Notes under the pieces: generated by a model
Database searches by the model: none
The model's input: the letters and a program-made list of their open reading frames with translations, nothing else
What the model was told of the DNA's origin: nothing
Part shown: positions 23,386 to 32,830 of the stretch, piece by piece
Position numbering within the stretch: the first letter of the stretch is position 1
Layout of the letters: every line of letters starts with the position of its first letter
Translations under genes and position numbers: made by a program
Source: Nonomuraea rhizosphaerae
GTDB lineage: Bacteria > Actinomycetota > Actinomycetes > Streptosporangiales > Streptosporangiaceae
Assembly: GCF_019396405.1 (NCBI RefSeq)
Contig: NZ_JAHKRL010000466.1
Location: 1-36,104, forward strand
Length of the DNA: 36,104 bases
Direction of reading: 5' to 3'

Positions 23386-23634
23386 AACACCGCCCGGGTC
23401 GCGAATGTGAGCGCGCACGACATCCACCTCCGCGTAAAGGTCTTGGTTCCAGGGGTTCCCATCAGGGCCGATCCGTCGTACAAAGGTGACACGGACCACT
23501 TGTCCGGGTGCGTCAACCAGGCACCCACGCGCGACCAGCCGCGGGAGGCGCGTCGTGACGGGCTTGACCCGCTCCGACGAATAGAGGTGCACGCTTGGTA
23601 ACCCGGTGTGACGCACCGGCAGACGGCGTCTCAT
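23365..23634 (-). CDS. Possible small hypothetical protein (up to 89 aa)
   Basis: Unrecognised. The middle part (VKPVTTRLPRLVARGCLVDA) has strong G/C third positions; the end (NPWNQDLYAEVDVV) is less biased. No membrane segment or motif. The ATG at 23634 lies in the loop of the Fic terminator hairpin and has no SD, so the real start, if the gene exists, is probably a GTG around 23592. It may instead be a chance frame in a regulatory spacer. Confidence 0.3.
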   Translation of the reverse strand: MRRRLPVRHTGLPSVHLYSSERVKPVTTRLPRLVARGCLVDAPGQVVRVTFVRRIGPDGNPWNQDLYAEVDVVRAHIRDPGGVGSVINL

Positions 23635-23649
23635 GACTGAGACGCCGTC
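23622..23649 (-). terminator. Perfect 12-bp hairpin after the Fic-like gene
   Basis: GACGGCGTCTCA (23622-23633) and TGAGACGCCGTC (23638-23649) pair fully around a TGAC loop, 21 bases past the Fic-like stop. Confidence 0.75.
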
Positions 23650-23670
23650 CGCTATGTCAGGACCTTTCTC

Positions 23671-24453
23671 TCAGCCCCTCTGCATGGCCTCGCAGATCGC
23701 GGTCGCCTCGCGTACCCCCAGGCTTACCGCCGCGGCACAATGCCGTACCCACTGCGCGACCCCCTCCGGAGTTCCCGTCAGGTAGGCCGCCAGGGCGTCC
23801 GCGTACGGCGATTCGAGGTGCCCCAGCTCGACGGCCACCAGGGACTTCGGGTCCAGCCCGTACTCGACCAGCGTGAGCCGCTCGGCGGCACGCGCGACGA
23901 CGCCGTCCGCCGTGCCGAAGGGGCGCAGCACCGCGAGCTCGGCGTGCACGACGGCGGCCAGGACGATCGCGGGCGCCTTCGTTCCGGAGCCGAGCAGGCC
24001 GAAGAGGCCGTCCATGCGCGCGGCGAGGTCCGCAGCCGCCGTGGAGGAATCGCCCGACGAGGAATCGCCGGACAAGGACCCGTCCGTACGGGGACGGCCG
24101 AGCGAGGACTCGTCGGCGAGCCCGACGGCGGCCAGCGTGTGCAGCCGGGCCAGCGCCTGCCGAGGCGTCTTGCGCCACACCGGCCCCAGCGCCCCGAGCG
24201 CGGCCGAGGCCCGCAACGCCCCCTGCACCACGGGATCGGAGGCCTGCCCTTGACGCAGGACGTCCAGGGCGACGTCCGAGCCCTCCAGGGCCGCCGAGGC
24301 CCGCGCGCCGCGCAGCGACGACTCGGCGGAGACGGCCGGACTGGCGCGGCGCAGGACGCGGTGCCGATAAAGCCTGTCGACCGCCTGTCTGGCCTCGTCC
24401 ACCGCCTCCGGTACGCCGGGCAACGCCGCGATGACGACCAGTGGATCACTCAC
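23671..24453 (-). CDS. Degenerate Fic-fold protein
   Basis: 260 aa, alanine-rich and helical. The N-terminal part has RASAALEGSD, matching the Fic inhibitory-helix motif (S/T)xxxE(G/N). The region corresponding to the catalytic HPFxxGNGRxxR loop reads LRPFGTADGVVAR: catalytic His is Arg, Asn is Asp and the first Arg is Val. It therefore keeps the fold but probably not AMP-transfer activity. A 15-bp tandem duplication (24044-24073) gives a Ser/Asp/Gly-rich loop (SGDSSSGDSS) in the middle. The GTG at 24453 lies 8 bases after a TAGAGT -10. It is divergent from acs. Its function is unknown; it may be a regulator or binding protein. Confidence 0.75.
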   Translation of the reverse strand: MSDPLVVIAALPGVPEAVDEARQAVDRLYRHRVLRRASPAVSAESSLRGARASAALEGSDVALDVLRQGQASDPVVQGALRASAALGALGPVWRKTPRQALARLHTLAAVGLADESSLGRPRTDGSLSGDSSSGDSSTAAADLAARMDGLFGLLGSGTKAPAIVLAAVVHAELAVLRPFGTADGVVARAAERLTLVEYGLDPKSLVAVELGHLESPYADALAAYLTGTPEGVAQWVRHCAAAVSLGVREATAICEAMQRG

Positions 24454-24461
24454 GGCATTCA

Positions 24462-24467
24462 ACTCTA
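24462..24467 (-). promoter_or_regulatory. Candidate -10 box (TAGAGT) for the Fic-like gene
   Basis: TAGAGT on the minus strand, 8 bases before the GTG at 24453; no SD, so probably leaderless. Confidence 0.4.
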
Positions 24468-24657
24468 GCGGGGGCCCAATAACGCATCTCATTGGCCCGT
24501 TCCATATAGGCCGGATTCCAGGATGACAACAGTTCAATGGAAGCTGTAAGACCCCCTGATAACCAGTACAGACCTGTCTAGACCTCTTGTGTGCGGAGCC
24601 TGTGACCTGGTGGAGTGGGACACGACCTATCAGAACTGGCCATAGAAGGAGCACGAG

Positions 24658-26631
<1,974 letters not shown>

Positions 26632-26649
26632 CCCGACGTACGCGGCTGA

Positions 26650-26679
26650 GGGGCCCTCGGCGACACACCTGAGGGCCCC
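26650..26679 (+). terminator. acs terminator
   Basis: GGGGCCCTC (26650-26658) and GAGGGCCCC (26671-26679), nine perfect pairs, 12-base loop, 18 bases past the acs stop. Confidence 0.75.
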
Positions 26680-26846
26680 CGGCGGTCGTGGGACTGAAGG
26701 CCCTCCCAGCAGCGGTTTCGGGGTCGAATCGGCTAAAGCTGTGGCATGACGCTTTTGGCTTGCTGATCGGGTAGTTCTGGGGAAGTGAAGTTCTCGGCGT
26801 GTCCGGCGACGCCTGGCTGCAAGCGGCGCATCGCGCTGAATGATGT

Positions 26847-26875
26847 TTGACACGGCCACCAGGCCTCGATAGGAG
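26847..26875 (+). promoter_or_regulatory. Possible promoter and SD of the holin-like gene
   Basis: TTGACA (26847-26852), 17 bases, then TAGGAG (26870-26875). The last hexamer is a poor -10 but contains an AGGAG SD 6 bases before the ATG, so the TTGACA may be fortuitous. Confidence 0.3.
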
Positions 26876-26881
26876 ACGTTC

Positions 26882-27328
26882 ATGCCGCAGACTCCCGAGG
26901 AAGAATCACTCGGCTCACTGGTCGCCCAGGCGAGTGATCACATATCGACGCTGGTCCGCTCGGAGATCGAGCTGGCCAAGGCCGAGTTCAGGTTCGACGC
27001 CAAGCGGGTGGGCATGGCGGGCGGGCTGTTCGCCGCGGCCGCCTTCATGGCGCACCTGTGCCTGATCCTCGCCTCGTTCACCATCGCGTACGCGCTGGCC
27101 CAGGTGATGCCCAACTGGCTGGCGTTCCTGATCGTGACCGTCTTCTACCTGCTCACGGCCGGCTTGCTGGTGCTGATCGGGGTGCGCAGGCTGAAGGGGC
27201 TGGCGGGGATGAAGCGTACGGCCAGGTCCATCAAGGGGCTCAAGGAGATCGCCGAGCCGCACAAGGAGCCGGGCCGGCAACCGGGCAACGAGAAGCAGAT
27301 CGAGCCGGTGACCAGTGATGGCGCCTGA
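26882..27328 (+). CDS. Phage-holin-family (DUF1469/Actinobacterial Holin-X) membrane protein
   Basis: 148 aa. An N-terminal amphipathic helix (SLGSLVAQASDHISTLVRSE) precedes two membrane helices (about 45-75 and 80-105: GGLFAAAAFMAHLCLILASF and WLAFLIVTVFYLLTAGLLVL), then a basic tail with KMKRTARSIKGLKE-type residues. This is the usual build of the chromosomal family named after phage holins; no lysis genes are nearby, so a lysis role is not suggested. SD AGGAG, 6 bases before the ATG. It overlaps the epoxide hydrolase gene and corresponds to Rv3669 by position (from memory). Confidence 0.85.
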   Translation: MPQTPEEESLGSLVAQASDHISTLVRSEIELAKAEFRFDAKRVGMAGGLFAAAAFMAHLCLILASFTIAYALAQVMPNWLAFLIVTVFYLLTAGLLVLIGVRRLKGLAGMKRTARSIKGLKEIAEPHKEPGRQPGNEKQIEPVTSDGA

Positions 27329-28238
27329 CGAGTCGGTCGTCCGGATCGAAGGCCCGTGGCGGCACCGCGCGGTGCACGCGGGCGGCACCCGCTTCCACGT
27401 CGTGGAGGCCGGTGACGGTCCGCTGGTGCTGCTGCTGCACGGGTTCCCGCAGTTCTGGTGGACGTGGCGGGAGCAGCTCAAGTCGCTGCCCGCGGCGGGG
27501 TTCCGCGCGGCGGCGGTGGACCTGCGCGGTTACGGCGGCAGCGACAAGCCGCCGCGCGGCTACGACCTGCCCACGCTGGCCAGCGACGCGACAGGGCTGA
27601 TCCGCGCGCTCGGCGAGACCGGGGCCATCGTGGTCGGGCACGACTGGGGCGGGCTGCTGGCCTGGACGATGGCGGTGCTCGACCCCAAGTGCGTGCACCG
27701 GCTGGTGGTCGTGTCCGCGCCGCATCCGCTGCGGCTGCGCAGCGCGCTGCTGACCGACCCGTTCGGGCAGCTCAAGGCCACCAGGCCGGCGCTCGGCTAC
27801 CAGCTGCCGCTGCTGCCCGAGCGCCGGCTCACCCGCGACGGCGGCTCGCTGGTGGGCAGGATGCTGGAGGAGTGGTCGGGGCCCGGCTGGCCGGACGCGA
27901 AGACCTCGGGCGTCTACCGCGAGGCGTTCCGCATCCCGGCCGTCGCCCACTGCGCGCTGGAGTACCACCGGTGGTTCGGCCGTTCGCAGCTCCGGCCCGA
28001 CGGGCGCCGGTACGCCAAGGCCATGCGCACCGAGATCGAGGCCCCCACGCTGCAGATGCATGGGGCGCTCGACCGTCGTGTGCTGCCGCGCACGGCTCAG
28101 GGTTCGAGCCGGTACGTGGCGGCCCCGTACAGGTGGCGGCTGATCGAGGGGGCGGGGCACTTCCCGCACGAGGAGACCACGGACGTGTTCGACTCGGAGC
28201 TGATCGGCTGGCTGTCGGACCCCGAACCCGACCGGTGA
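27318..28238 (+). CDS. Alpha/beta hydrolase, epoxide hydrolase-like (EphE position)
   Basis: 306 aa alpha/beta hydrolase. Oxyanion motif LLHGFPQFWWTWR, DLRGYGGSDKP, nucleophile elbow VVGHDWGGLLAW with Asp as nucleophile (epoxide-hydrolase/dehalogenase type), and catalytic His in IEGAGHFPHEE. The lid region carries tyrosines (EYHRWF, GVYREAF) as in epoxide hydrolases. The ATG at 27318 or GTG at 27315 both lie inside the end of the holin-like gene (overlap of 11-14 bases), indicating translational coupling. Position matches ephE (Rv3670) next to marP, from memory. The natural substrate is unknown. A 19-bp tandem repeat begins within its stop codon. Confidence 0.9.
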   Translation: MAPDESVVRIEGPWRHRAVHAGGTRFHVVEAGDGPLVLLLHGFPQFWWTWREQLKSLPAAGFRAAAVDLRGYGGSDKPPRGYDLPTLASDATGLIRALGETGAIVVGHDWGGLLAWTMAVLDPKCVHRLVVVSAPHPLRLRSALLTDPFGQLKATRPALGYQLPLLPERRLTRDGGSLVGRMLEEWSGPGWPDAKTSGVYREAFRIPAVAHCALEYHRWFGRSQLRPDGRRYAKAMRTEIEAPTLQMHGALDRRVLPRTAQGSSRYVAAPYRWRLIEGAGHFPHEETTDVFDSELIGWLSDPEPDR

Positions 28239-28331
28239 ACCACTGAGATCCAGGTGAGCCACCGAGATCCAGGTGAGCCGCCGAGATTCAGGTGGGCCAC
28301 TGTGATCCGGATGAGCCGCTGAGAGACCGTG
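28237..28331. repeat. 19-bp tandem repeat, five units
   Basis: Units at 28237-28255, 28256-28274, 28275-28293, 28294-28312 and 28313-28331, consensus GAGCCRCYGAGATCCAGGT. It starts at the second base of the hydrolase stop and fills the spacer to the DUF309 gene; the last unit is the most diverged. Confidence 0.9.
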
Positions 28332-28343
28332 AGAGAGCAGGCG

Positions 28344-28796
28344 ATGAGAGACCGCGACGCCGAGGGCAGGCCGCGCAACGCCCGGCCACGCGACGCCTAC
28401 GGGCGTCCGCTCCCCTACGGCTCCCCCGGCGTGGACAGAGTGCCCGACGAGTACGCCCCCACCACACCGCAGGCCCTGGAGGACGGCCGCCGGTTCCTGG
28501 CCGAGGGGCTGCCGTTCAACGCGCACGAGGTGTTCGAGGGCCGCTGGAAGTGCGCCCCCGAGGAGGAGCGCGAGCTGTGGCAGGGGCTGGCGCAGATCTG
28601 CGTCGGGCTGACGCACCTGCAGCGCGGCAACGGGCGCGGGGCGCTGACCCTCTTCAGCCGTGGGGCCGCCCGCGTGCAGGCGTACGGGGAGCCGTACGAC
28701 GAGGTGGGCCGGGCCGCGTCGGGGCTGGCCCACGACGGCGACCCCGAGCGGGCCATCGAGCTGATCCGGAGCGCGCTGCCGGTCGGTGAAGGCTAG
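28344..28796 (+). CDS. DUF309 domain protein
   Basis: 150 aa. Family signature FNAHEVFEGRWKCAPEEER followed by LWQGLAQICVGLTHLQRGN; the conserved His/Glu/Trp residues are intact. DUF309 proteins are small helical proteins of unknown function. The N-terminus (RDRDAEGRPRNARPRDAYG) is basic and disordered. The ATG at 28344 is chosen; a GTG at 28329 would start within the last 19-bp repeat unit. The stop overlaps the end of convergent marP by four bases. Confidence 0.85.
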   Translation: MRDRDAEGRPRNARPRDAYGRPLPYGSPGVDRVPDEYAPTTPQALEDGRRFLAEGLPFNAHEVFEGRWKCAPEEERELWQGLAQICVGLTHLQRGNGRGALTLFSRGAARVQAYGEPYDEVGRAASGLAHDGDPERAIELIRSALPVGEG

Positions 28797-29983
28797 TCGC
28801 ACTCCTGGGTGCCCGCCGGGGTGGTGTCGTTCCTGCCCTGGTCGGCGTCGGGCCTGACCTCACCGGCCGTCAGCACGTACCCGGTGTCCTCCTGGCTGAT
28901 CGCGGCGGCGAAGATGACGCCGAACACGCGCCCGTCCACCGTCAGCAGCGGCCCGCCCGAGTTGCCCGGCAGGACCTTGCCGCGGATGGCGTAGACCTTG
29001 CGGGTGACGTTCGAGCTGCGGTAGATGTCGGGGCCCTCGGCGTCGAGCTGGCTGCGGATGCGGGCGGGCTCGGCGGTGAAGCCCTGGCCCTTGGGGAAGC
29101 CGGCGACGATGGCGTTGTCGCCCTTCTCCGCGGTGCCGTCGAAGGAGAGCTGCGGCAGGTTGAGCCCCGGCACGTACAGGACGGCGATGTCGCGCTGCGG
29201 GTTGTAGCGCACGACGGTGGCGTTGTGGCGCTTGCCCTCGTAGTCGGTGACCTGCAGGTCGCGCGTCACGCCGGCGACCACGTGCGCGTTGGTCATGATC
29301 CGGTCGTCGGCGTAGACGAACCCGGTGCCCTCGATGTGCTTGTTGCAGCTCTCGGCGTTGCCCTGCACCTTGACGATGGCCCGCTGGGCGCGGTTGAGCT
29401 TGGACCCCTGGAGGATGCTGCGCGCCGGGGGGTCGACGTCGACGAGCTGGCCGGCGCCGATGGCGTCGAACACCGGCGGGAACTCCGAGCGGTCGATGAA
29501 CTTCTTGAACGGCTGCTGCCAGTTGCGCGCGGTCTGCGGGATCGCGTCGTCGACCGTGGTGAGCAGCATGGAGTTCTTCACCTGGTCGACCAGCGGGGTG
29601 AACGCGGTCGAGACGATCAGCGAGCCGATCAGCCAGGCGATCACCAGCACCGACAGCGCGCTGGCGAACGTGCCGCCCACCGCGTCGGCGACCTTGGCGG
29701 GCTCCCAGGTGACGTGGCTGCGCACCACCGCGCCGATCGTCGAGGAGGCGAACTGGCCGATCGTCGCGGCGAGGAACACGATCACGATCGCCAGCAGCGC
29801 CTGAGGAGTGTCGCCGTCGACCACGGCCTTGGAGATCGGGGGCGCGATGAAGACCCCGAGCACCGCCCCTCCGACGAAGCCGACGAAGCTCATGACGCCG
29901 ATGATGAAGCCCTGCCGGTACCCCGAGATGCCGAAGGCGATCACGAGGCCGATCAAAATGAGGTCAAGCAGATCACCGCGCAC
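28793..29983 (-). CDS. marP: Membrane-anchored serine protease MarP
   Basis: 396 aa, nearly the length of mycobacterial MarP. An N-terminal CvpA-like part has four membrane helices (about 5-22, 28-50, 62-85, 103-127), then a linker and a chymotrypsin-fold periplasmic protease. The triad is H234 (TNAHVVAG), D265 (QRDIAVLY) and S342 (LPGNSGGPLL). C213 (ESCNKH) and C395 (next to last residue) match the MarP disulfide that switches activity (Cys214-Cys395 in the mycobacterial protein, from memory). MarP protects against acid and oxidative stress. The GTG at 29983 lies 6 bases after TACCTT with no SD. It is convergent with the DUF309 gene. Confidence 0.95.
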   Translation of the reverse strand: MRGDLLDLILIGLVIAFGISGYRQGFIIGVMSFVGFVGGAVLGVFIAPPISKAVVDGDTPQALLAIVIVFLAATIGQFASSTIGAVVRSHVTWEPAKVADAVGGTFASALSVLVIAWLIGSLIVSTAFTPLVDQVKNSMLLTTVDDAIPQTARNWQQPFKKFIDRSEFPPVFDAIGAGQLVDVDPPARSILQGSKLNRAQRAIVKVQGNAESCNKHIEGTGFVYADDRIMTNAHVVAGVTRDLQVTDYEGKRHNATVVRYNPQRDIAVLYVPGLNLPQLSFDGTAEKGDNAIVAGFPKGQGFTAEPARIRSQLDAEGPDIYRSSNVTRKVYAIRGKVLPGNSGGPLLTVDGRVFGVIFAAAISQEDTGYVLTAGEVRPDADQGRNDTTPAGTQECD

Positions 29984-29989
29984 GATTCA

Positions 29990-29995
29990 AAGGTA
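29990..29995 (-). promoter_or_regulatory. Candidate -10 box (TACCTT) for marP
   Basis: TACCTT on the minus strand, 6 bases before the GTG; no SD. Confidence 0.4.
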
Positions 29996-30064
29996 GCCAG
30001 CGACAGGGTCAAGTGTGCACGTCTTCCGCAGGTGCGCGACCCCCCGATGGCTACGGTGAGCGGC

Positions 30065-30643
30065 ATGCCGCCGATCGACGACACCGTGCGTTGTCTCATC
30101 GAAGCAGCTCTTGGCGACGACGATCCTGACGGGCCGGTGCGCTGGCACGCGATCTCGGTGCTGCGGCAACGGGGCGACCTGGAGTCGTTCATCGAGGCCC
30201 GGCGGCTGTGCGCGGCCGACGACGTCCGGGAGCGGCTGCTCGGGGTGGACATCATGGGCATGCTGGACCGGTTCGTGGACCGGACGCTGCCCGTCCTGCG
30301 CTACCTGGCCGCCAGTGACGACGACATCATGGTGCTGTACTCGGTGCTGATCGCCTTCGGGCACCTGGCCGATCCGCGGTCGCTGCCGTCCGTGATGGAC
30401 CTGGCGGCGCACGCCGATCCCAGGGTGCGGTACGGGGCCGCGTACGCGCTGCAGCACGTCCTGGGCGACCCGCCGGACCGGGCGGGGCTGGAGGCGCTGC
30501 GCGCGCTGGCGGCCGACAGCGACGCCGACGTGGCCGACTGGGCGTCCCTGGGGGTGGCGCTGACCACGGGGGGCGAGATCGACGCCCACGACCTGCTGCC
30601 CCCGCGGGACCAGAACCCGCTAACCGCGGGAGGCGAGATCTAG
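30065..30643 (+). CDS. HEAT-repeat protein
   Basis: 192 aa of paired helices. Repeats recognisable as VRWHAISVLRQRGD, VRERLLGVDIMGML, VLYSVLIAFGHLADPRSLP, VRYGAAYALQHVLG and VADWASLGVALTTG. Such scaffolds bind other proteins; no catalytic residue is seen. The ATG at 30065 has GGTGA 7 bases upstream; an in-frame ATG at 30047 would add six residues. The C-terminus contains two copies of TxGGEI, encoded by a 25-bp duplication (30559-30583, 30619-30643) whose second copy ends with the stop. It overlaps convergent nudix by 24 bases. Confidence 0.82.
   Translation: MPPIDDTVRCLIEAALGDDDPDGPVRWHAISVLRQRGDLESFIEARRLCAADDVRERLLGVDIMGMLDRFVDRTLPVLRYLAASDDDIMVLYSVLIAFGHLADPRSLPSVMDLAAHADPRVRYGAAYALQHVLGDPPDRAGLEALRALAADSDADVADWASLGVALTTGGEIDAHDLLPPRDQNPLTAGGEI
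30559..30643. repeat. 25-bp duplication ending on the HEAT-gene stop codon
   Basis: Copies at 30559-30583 and 30619-30643 agree at 20 of 25 positions (both contain GGCGAGATC). The second lies in the overlap with the nudix gene end. Confidence 0.65.
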
Positions 30644-31267
30644 CACGTCGGGCGGCATGTCCATGACGTTGGCGGGGTCCCACGGCCGCTCCAGCCCGGC
30701 CGCCCGCAGCACGCCGTCCAGCACCATCGCCGTGAACCCCCACACCAGCATGCCGCGCACCCGGAACGCGGGCCCCGCGTAGCCCAAGGGGTGGCGCAGC
30801 GTGACCCGGTTGCCCGGATCGACCAGCTCCGCCACCGGCACCCGCTCCACCGAGTCGACCTCGTCGGGTGAGGCCGCGTGGACCGCCGACGGCGTGTGCC
30901 ACCAGCCGATGACCGGTGTGACCCGGTTGTCGCTGCGCGGGATGTACAGCTCGGGCATGGTGCCGAGCACGGTCACGCCGCGCGGGTCGACCCCGGTCTC
31001 CTCCTCCGCCTCGCGTAGCGCGGCGTCGACGGGCCCGCCGTCCTCGGGGTCCACGCCGCCGCCGGGGAAGGCCGGCTGGCCGGCGTGCCTGCGTCCGCGC
31101 GAGCTGCGCTGGATCAGCAGCACGTCGGGGCCGAGCGGCCCCTCGCCGAACAGCATCAGCACCGCCGCGAGCCGCCCGCCCTGCGGAGGCGGACGCAGCC
31201 CTGGGGCGATGGAGGTGAGCACGGCCTGCGCCGCGAGCCTGTCGAGCCAGTCGGGGACCTGAGTCAC
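30620..31267 (-). CDS. Nudix hydrolase, CoA-pyrophosphatase (NudL/YeaB) type
   Basis: 215 aa. The CoA-specific motif LLIQRSSRGRRHAGQPAFPGG (UPF0035-like) precedes the nudix box GGVDPEDGGPVDAALREAEEETGV, which has two extra residues between its first Glu and REAEEE. The family splits CoA and related compounds into adenosine 3',5'-bisphosphate and 4'-phosphopantetheine. The GTG at 31267 is chosen because GGAG stands 5 bases upstream; a GTG at 31273 is possible. Lies 37 bases after nth on the same strand. Mycobacteria have this gene beside marP (Rv3672c, from memory); there a thioredoxin-like gene separates it from nth, and that gene is absent here. Confidence 0.93.
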   Translation of the reverse strand: MTQVPDWLDRLAAQAVLTSIAPGLRPPPQGGRLAAVLMLFGEGPLGPDVLLIQRSSRGRRHAGQPAFPGGGVDPEDGGPVDAALREAEEETGVDPRGVTVLGTMPELYIPRSDNRVTPVIGWWHTPSAVHAASPDEVDSVERVPVAELVDPGNRVTLRHPLGYAGPAFRVRGMLVWGFTAMVLDGVLRAAGLERPWDPANVMDMPPDVLDLASRG

Positions 31268-31304
31268 GCTCACTCCAACACGCCCGGCCCCGAGGGGCTT
31301 CCCG

Positions 31305-32006
31305 TCACGAGAAAGGCCCTGGTCTGACCAGCTTCTGCGCCTTGGCGGCATTGGTGGGGCCGGTGCCGTACGCGGGGCAGAGCGCGGCCAGCGGACACAC
31401 CCCGCACGCCGGGGTGCGGGCATGGCAGATGCGGCGGCCGTGCCAGATCACCCGGTGCGAGAAGATCGTCCACTCCCGTCTGGGCAGCAGCTCCCCCACC
31501 ACGTGCTCGATCTTGACGGGGTCGGTCTCCTCGGTCCAGCCGAAGCGCCGTACCAGCCGCTGGAAGTGGGTGTCCACGGTGAGACCGGGCACGTCGAAGG
31601 CATTGCCGAGCAGGACGTTGGCCGTCTTGCGGCCCACTCCGGGAAGCTTGACCAGGTCTTTGAGCTTCTTCGGCACCACTCCGCCGTGCTGCTCGCAAAC
31701 GGCCTGTGCCATGCCGATGATGCTGTTGGTCTTCGCGCGGAAGAAGCCCGTCGAGCGGATGATCTCCTCCATCTCGGCGCGGTCGGCGGCCGCGTAGTCC
31801 TCGACGGTGGGATATTTCGCGAACAGGGTGGGAGTAACCATGTTGACCCGCTTGTCCGTACACTGCGCCGAGAGGATGGTCGCGACCAGCAGTTCCAGCG
31901 GGGTACCGAAGTCGAGCTCGCAATGGGCGTCAGGGTAGGTTTCCGCCAGGATGCGATTCATCCGGCGTGCGCGACGCACGAGGGCGAGCCTTGACTCAAT
32001 GGGCAT
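31305..32006 (-). CDS. nth: Endonuclease III
   Basis: 233 aa DNA glycosylase/AP lyase for oxidised pyrimidines. Helix-hairpin-helix [15 protein letters not shown] with the catalytic Lys, catalytic Asp in [15 protein letters not shown], and a C-terminal 4Fe-4S cluster Cx6Cx2Cx5C ([17 protein letters not shown]). Two in-frame ATGs exist (32012 and 32006). The -10 box TAGGCT abuts the first, and a 6-base gap to the second equals that seen at other leaderless genes here, so 32006 is chosen. It is divergent from crp with about 60 bases between starts. Confidence 0.95.
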   Translation of the reverse strand: MPIESRLALVRRARRMNRILAETYPDAHCELDFGTPLELLVATILSAQCTDKRVNMVTPTLFAKYPTVEDYAAADRAEMEEIIRSTGFFRAKTNSIIGMAQAVCEQHGGVVPKKLKDLVKLPGVGRKTANVLLGNAFDVPGLTVDTHFQRLVRRFGWTEETDPVKIEHVVGELLPRREWTIFSHRVIWHGRRICHARTPACGVCPLAALCPAYGTGPTNAAKAQKLVRPGPFS

Positions 32007-32012
32007 TCCCAT

Positions 32013-32018
32013 AGCCTA
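32013..32018 (-). promoter_or_regulatory. Candidate -10 box (TAGGCT) for nth
   Basis: TAGGCT on the minus strand, 6 bases before the ATG at 32006. It decides between the two start codons. Confidence 0.45.
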
Positions 32019-32068
32019 TGTGTGCCGCCTGAAGTGGGGTGCGTCACAATGGCAGCAGAGGAGGCAGA

Positions 32069-32749
32069 GTGAACACCGAAGATGTGCTGGGCAAGGCCCC
32101 CCTGTTCGCCGCGCTCGACCGGGAGAGCGCCGCGGCGCTGCGGACGAGCATCACCGAGGTCCAGCTGTCCAAGGGGCAGACGCTCTTCCACGAGAACGAG
32201 ACGGGCGACCGGCTCTACGTCGTGCTCGAAGGCAAGATCAAGCTGTCGCGCACCTCGCCCGACGGCCGCGAGAACCTGCTGAGCGTGCTGGGCCCGAGCG
32301 AGATGTTCGGGGAGCTGTCGCTGTTCGACCCGCGTCCCCGTACGGCCTCCGCGACCGCGCTGACCGACGTCAAGCTGGCCGGGCTCGGCCACGACGACCT
32401 GCGCCCCTGGCTCACCGGCCGGCCCGAGGTGGCGCTCCACCTGCTGCGCGCGCTGGCCCAGCGGCTGCGCCGCACCAACGACGTGCTGGCCGACCTCGTC
32501 TTCACCGACGTGCCCGGCCGGGTGGCCAAGCAGCTGCTCGACCTGGCCAACCGGTTCGGCATCAAGACCGAGGACGGGCTGCGCGTCCACCACGACCTCA
32601 CCCAGGAGGAGCTGGCCCAGCTCGTCGGCGCCTCCCGCGAGACGGTCAACAAGGCGCTGGCCGACTTCGCGCAGCGCGGGTGGCTGCGCATCGAGGCCAA
32701 GGCCGTGGTCATCCTCGACATGGACCGGCTCTACAACCGCTCCAGATAG
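32069..32749 (+). CDS. crp: Crp/Fnr-family transcription regulator
   Basis: 226 aa, the length of actinobacterial CRP. The cyclic-nucleotide-binding domain (about 10-125) includes LSKGQTLFHENETGDRLYVV and the phosphate-binding cassette FGELSLFDPRPRTASA (Arg and Thr contact cAMP). The dimer helix is at 115-145; the C-terminal winged helix has LTQEELAQLVGASRETVNKAL as recognition region. It binds DNA as a dimer, probably with cAMP. The GTG at 32069 has a strong GAGGAGG SD 5 bases upstream. No clear TGTGA-N6-TCACA site is visible nearby. The last codons (YNRSR) are part of the first unit of a 20-bp tandem repeat. Confidence 0.95.
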   Translation: MNTEDVLGKAPLFAALDRESAAALRTSITEVQLSKGQTLFHENETGDRLYVVLEGKIKLSRTSPDGRENLLSVLGPSEMFGELSLFDPRPRTASATALTDVKLAGLGHDDLRPWLTGRPEVALHLLRALAQRLRRTNDVLADLVFTDVPGRVAKQLLDLANRFGIKTEDGLRVHHDLTQEELAQLVGASRETVNKALADFAQRGWLRIEAKAVVILDMDRLYNRSR

Positions 32750-32830
32750 CCCCACGACCGCTCAGGTAGTTCCACGACCGCCCAGACAGCTCCACGACCG
32801 CCCAGACAGCTTTACGACCGCTCCAGATAG
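32731..32830. repeat. 20-bp tandem repeat, five units, spanning both convergent stop codons
   Basis: Units at 32731-32750, 32751-32770, 32771-32790, 32791-32810 and 32811-32830, core ACGACCGCYCAGAYAG. The first unit holds the crp stop and the last holds the MBL-gene stop on the other strand. The third and fourth units are identical. Confidence 0.92.

Noticed and set aside
26882-27328. Holin-like gene considered as a prophage remnant
   Set aside because: Belongs to a chromosomal actinobacterial family in a conserved housekeeping order; no other phage genes.
28237-28331. CRISPR array considered for the 19- to 20-bp repeats
   Set aside because: Units are directly adjacent with no spacers and no cas genes nearby.
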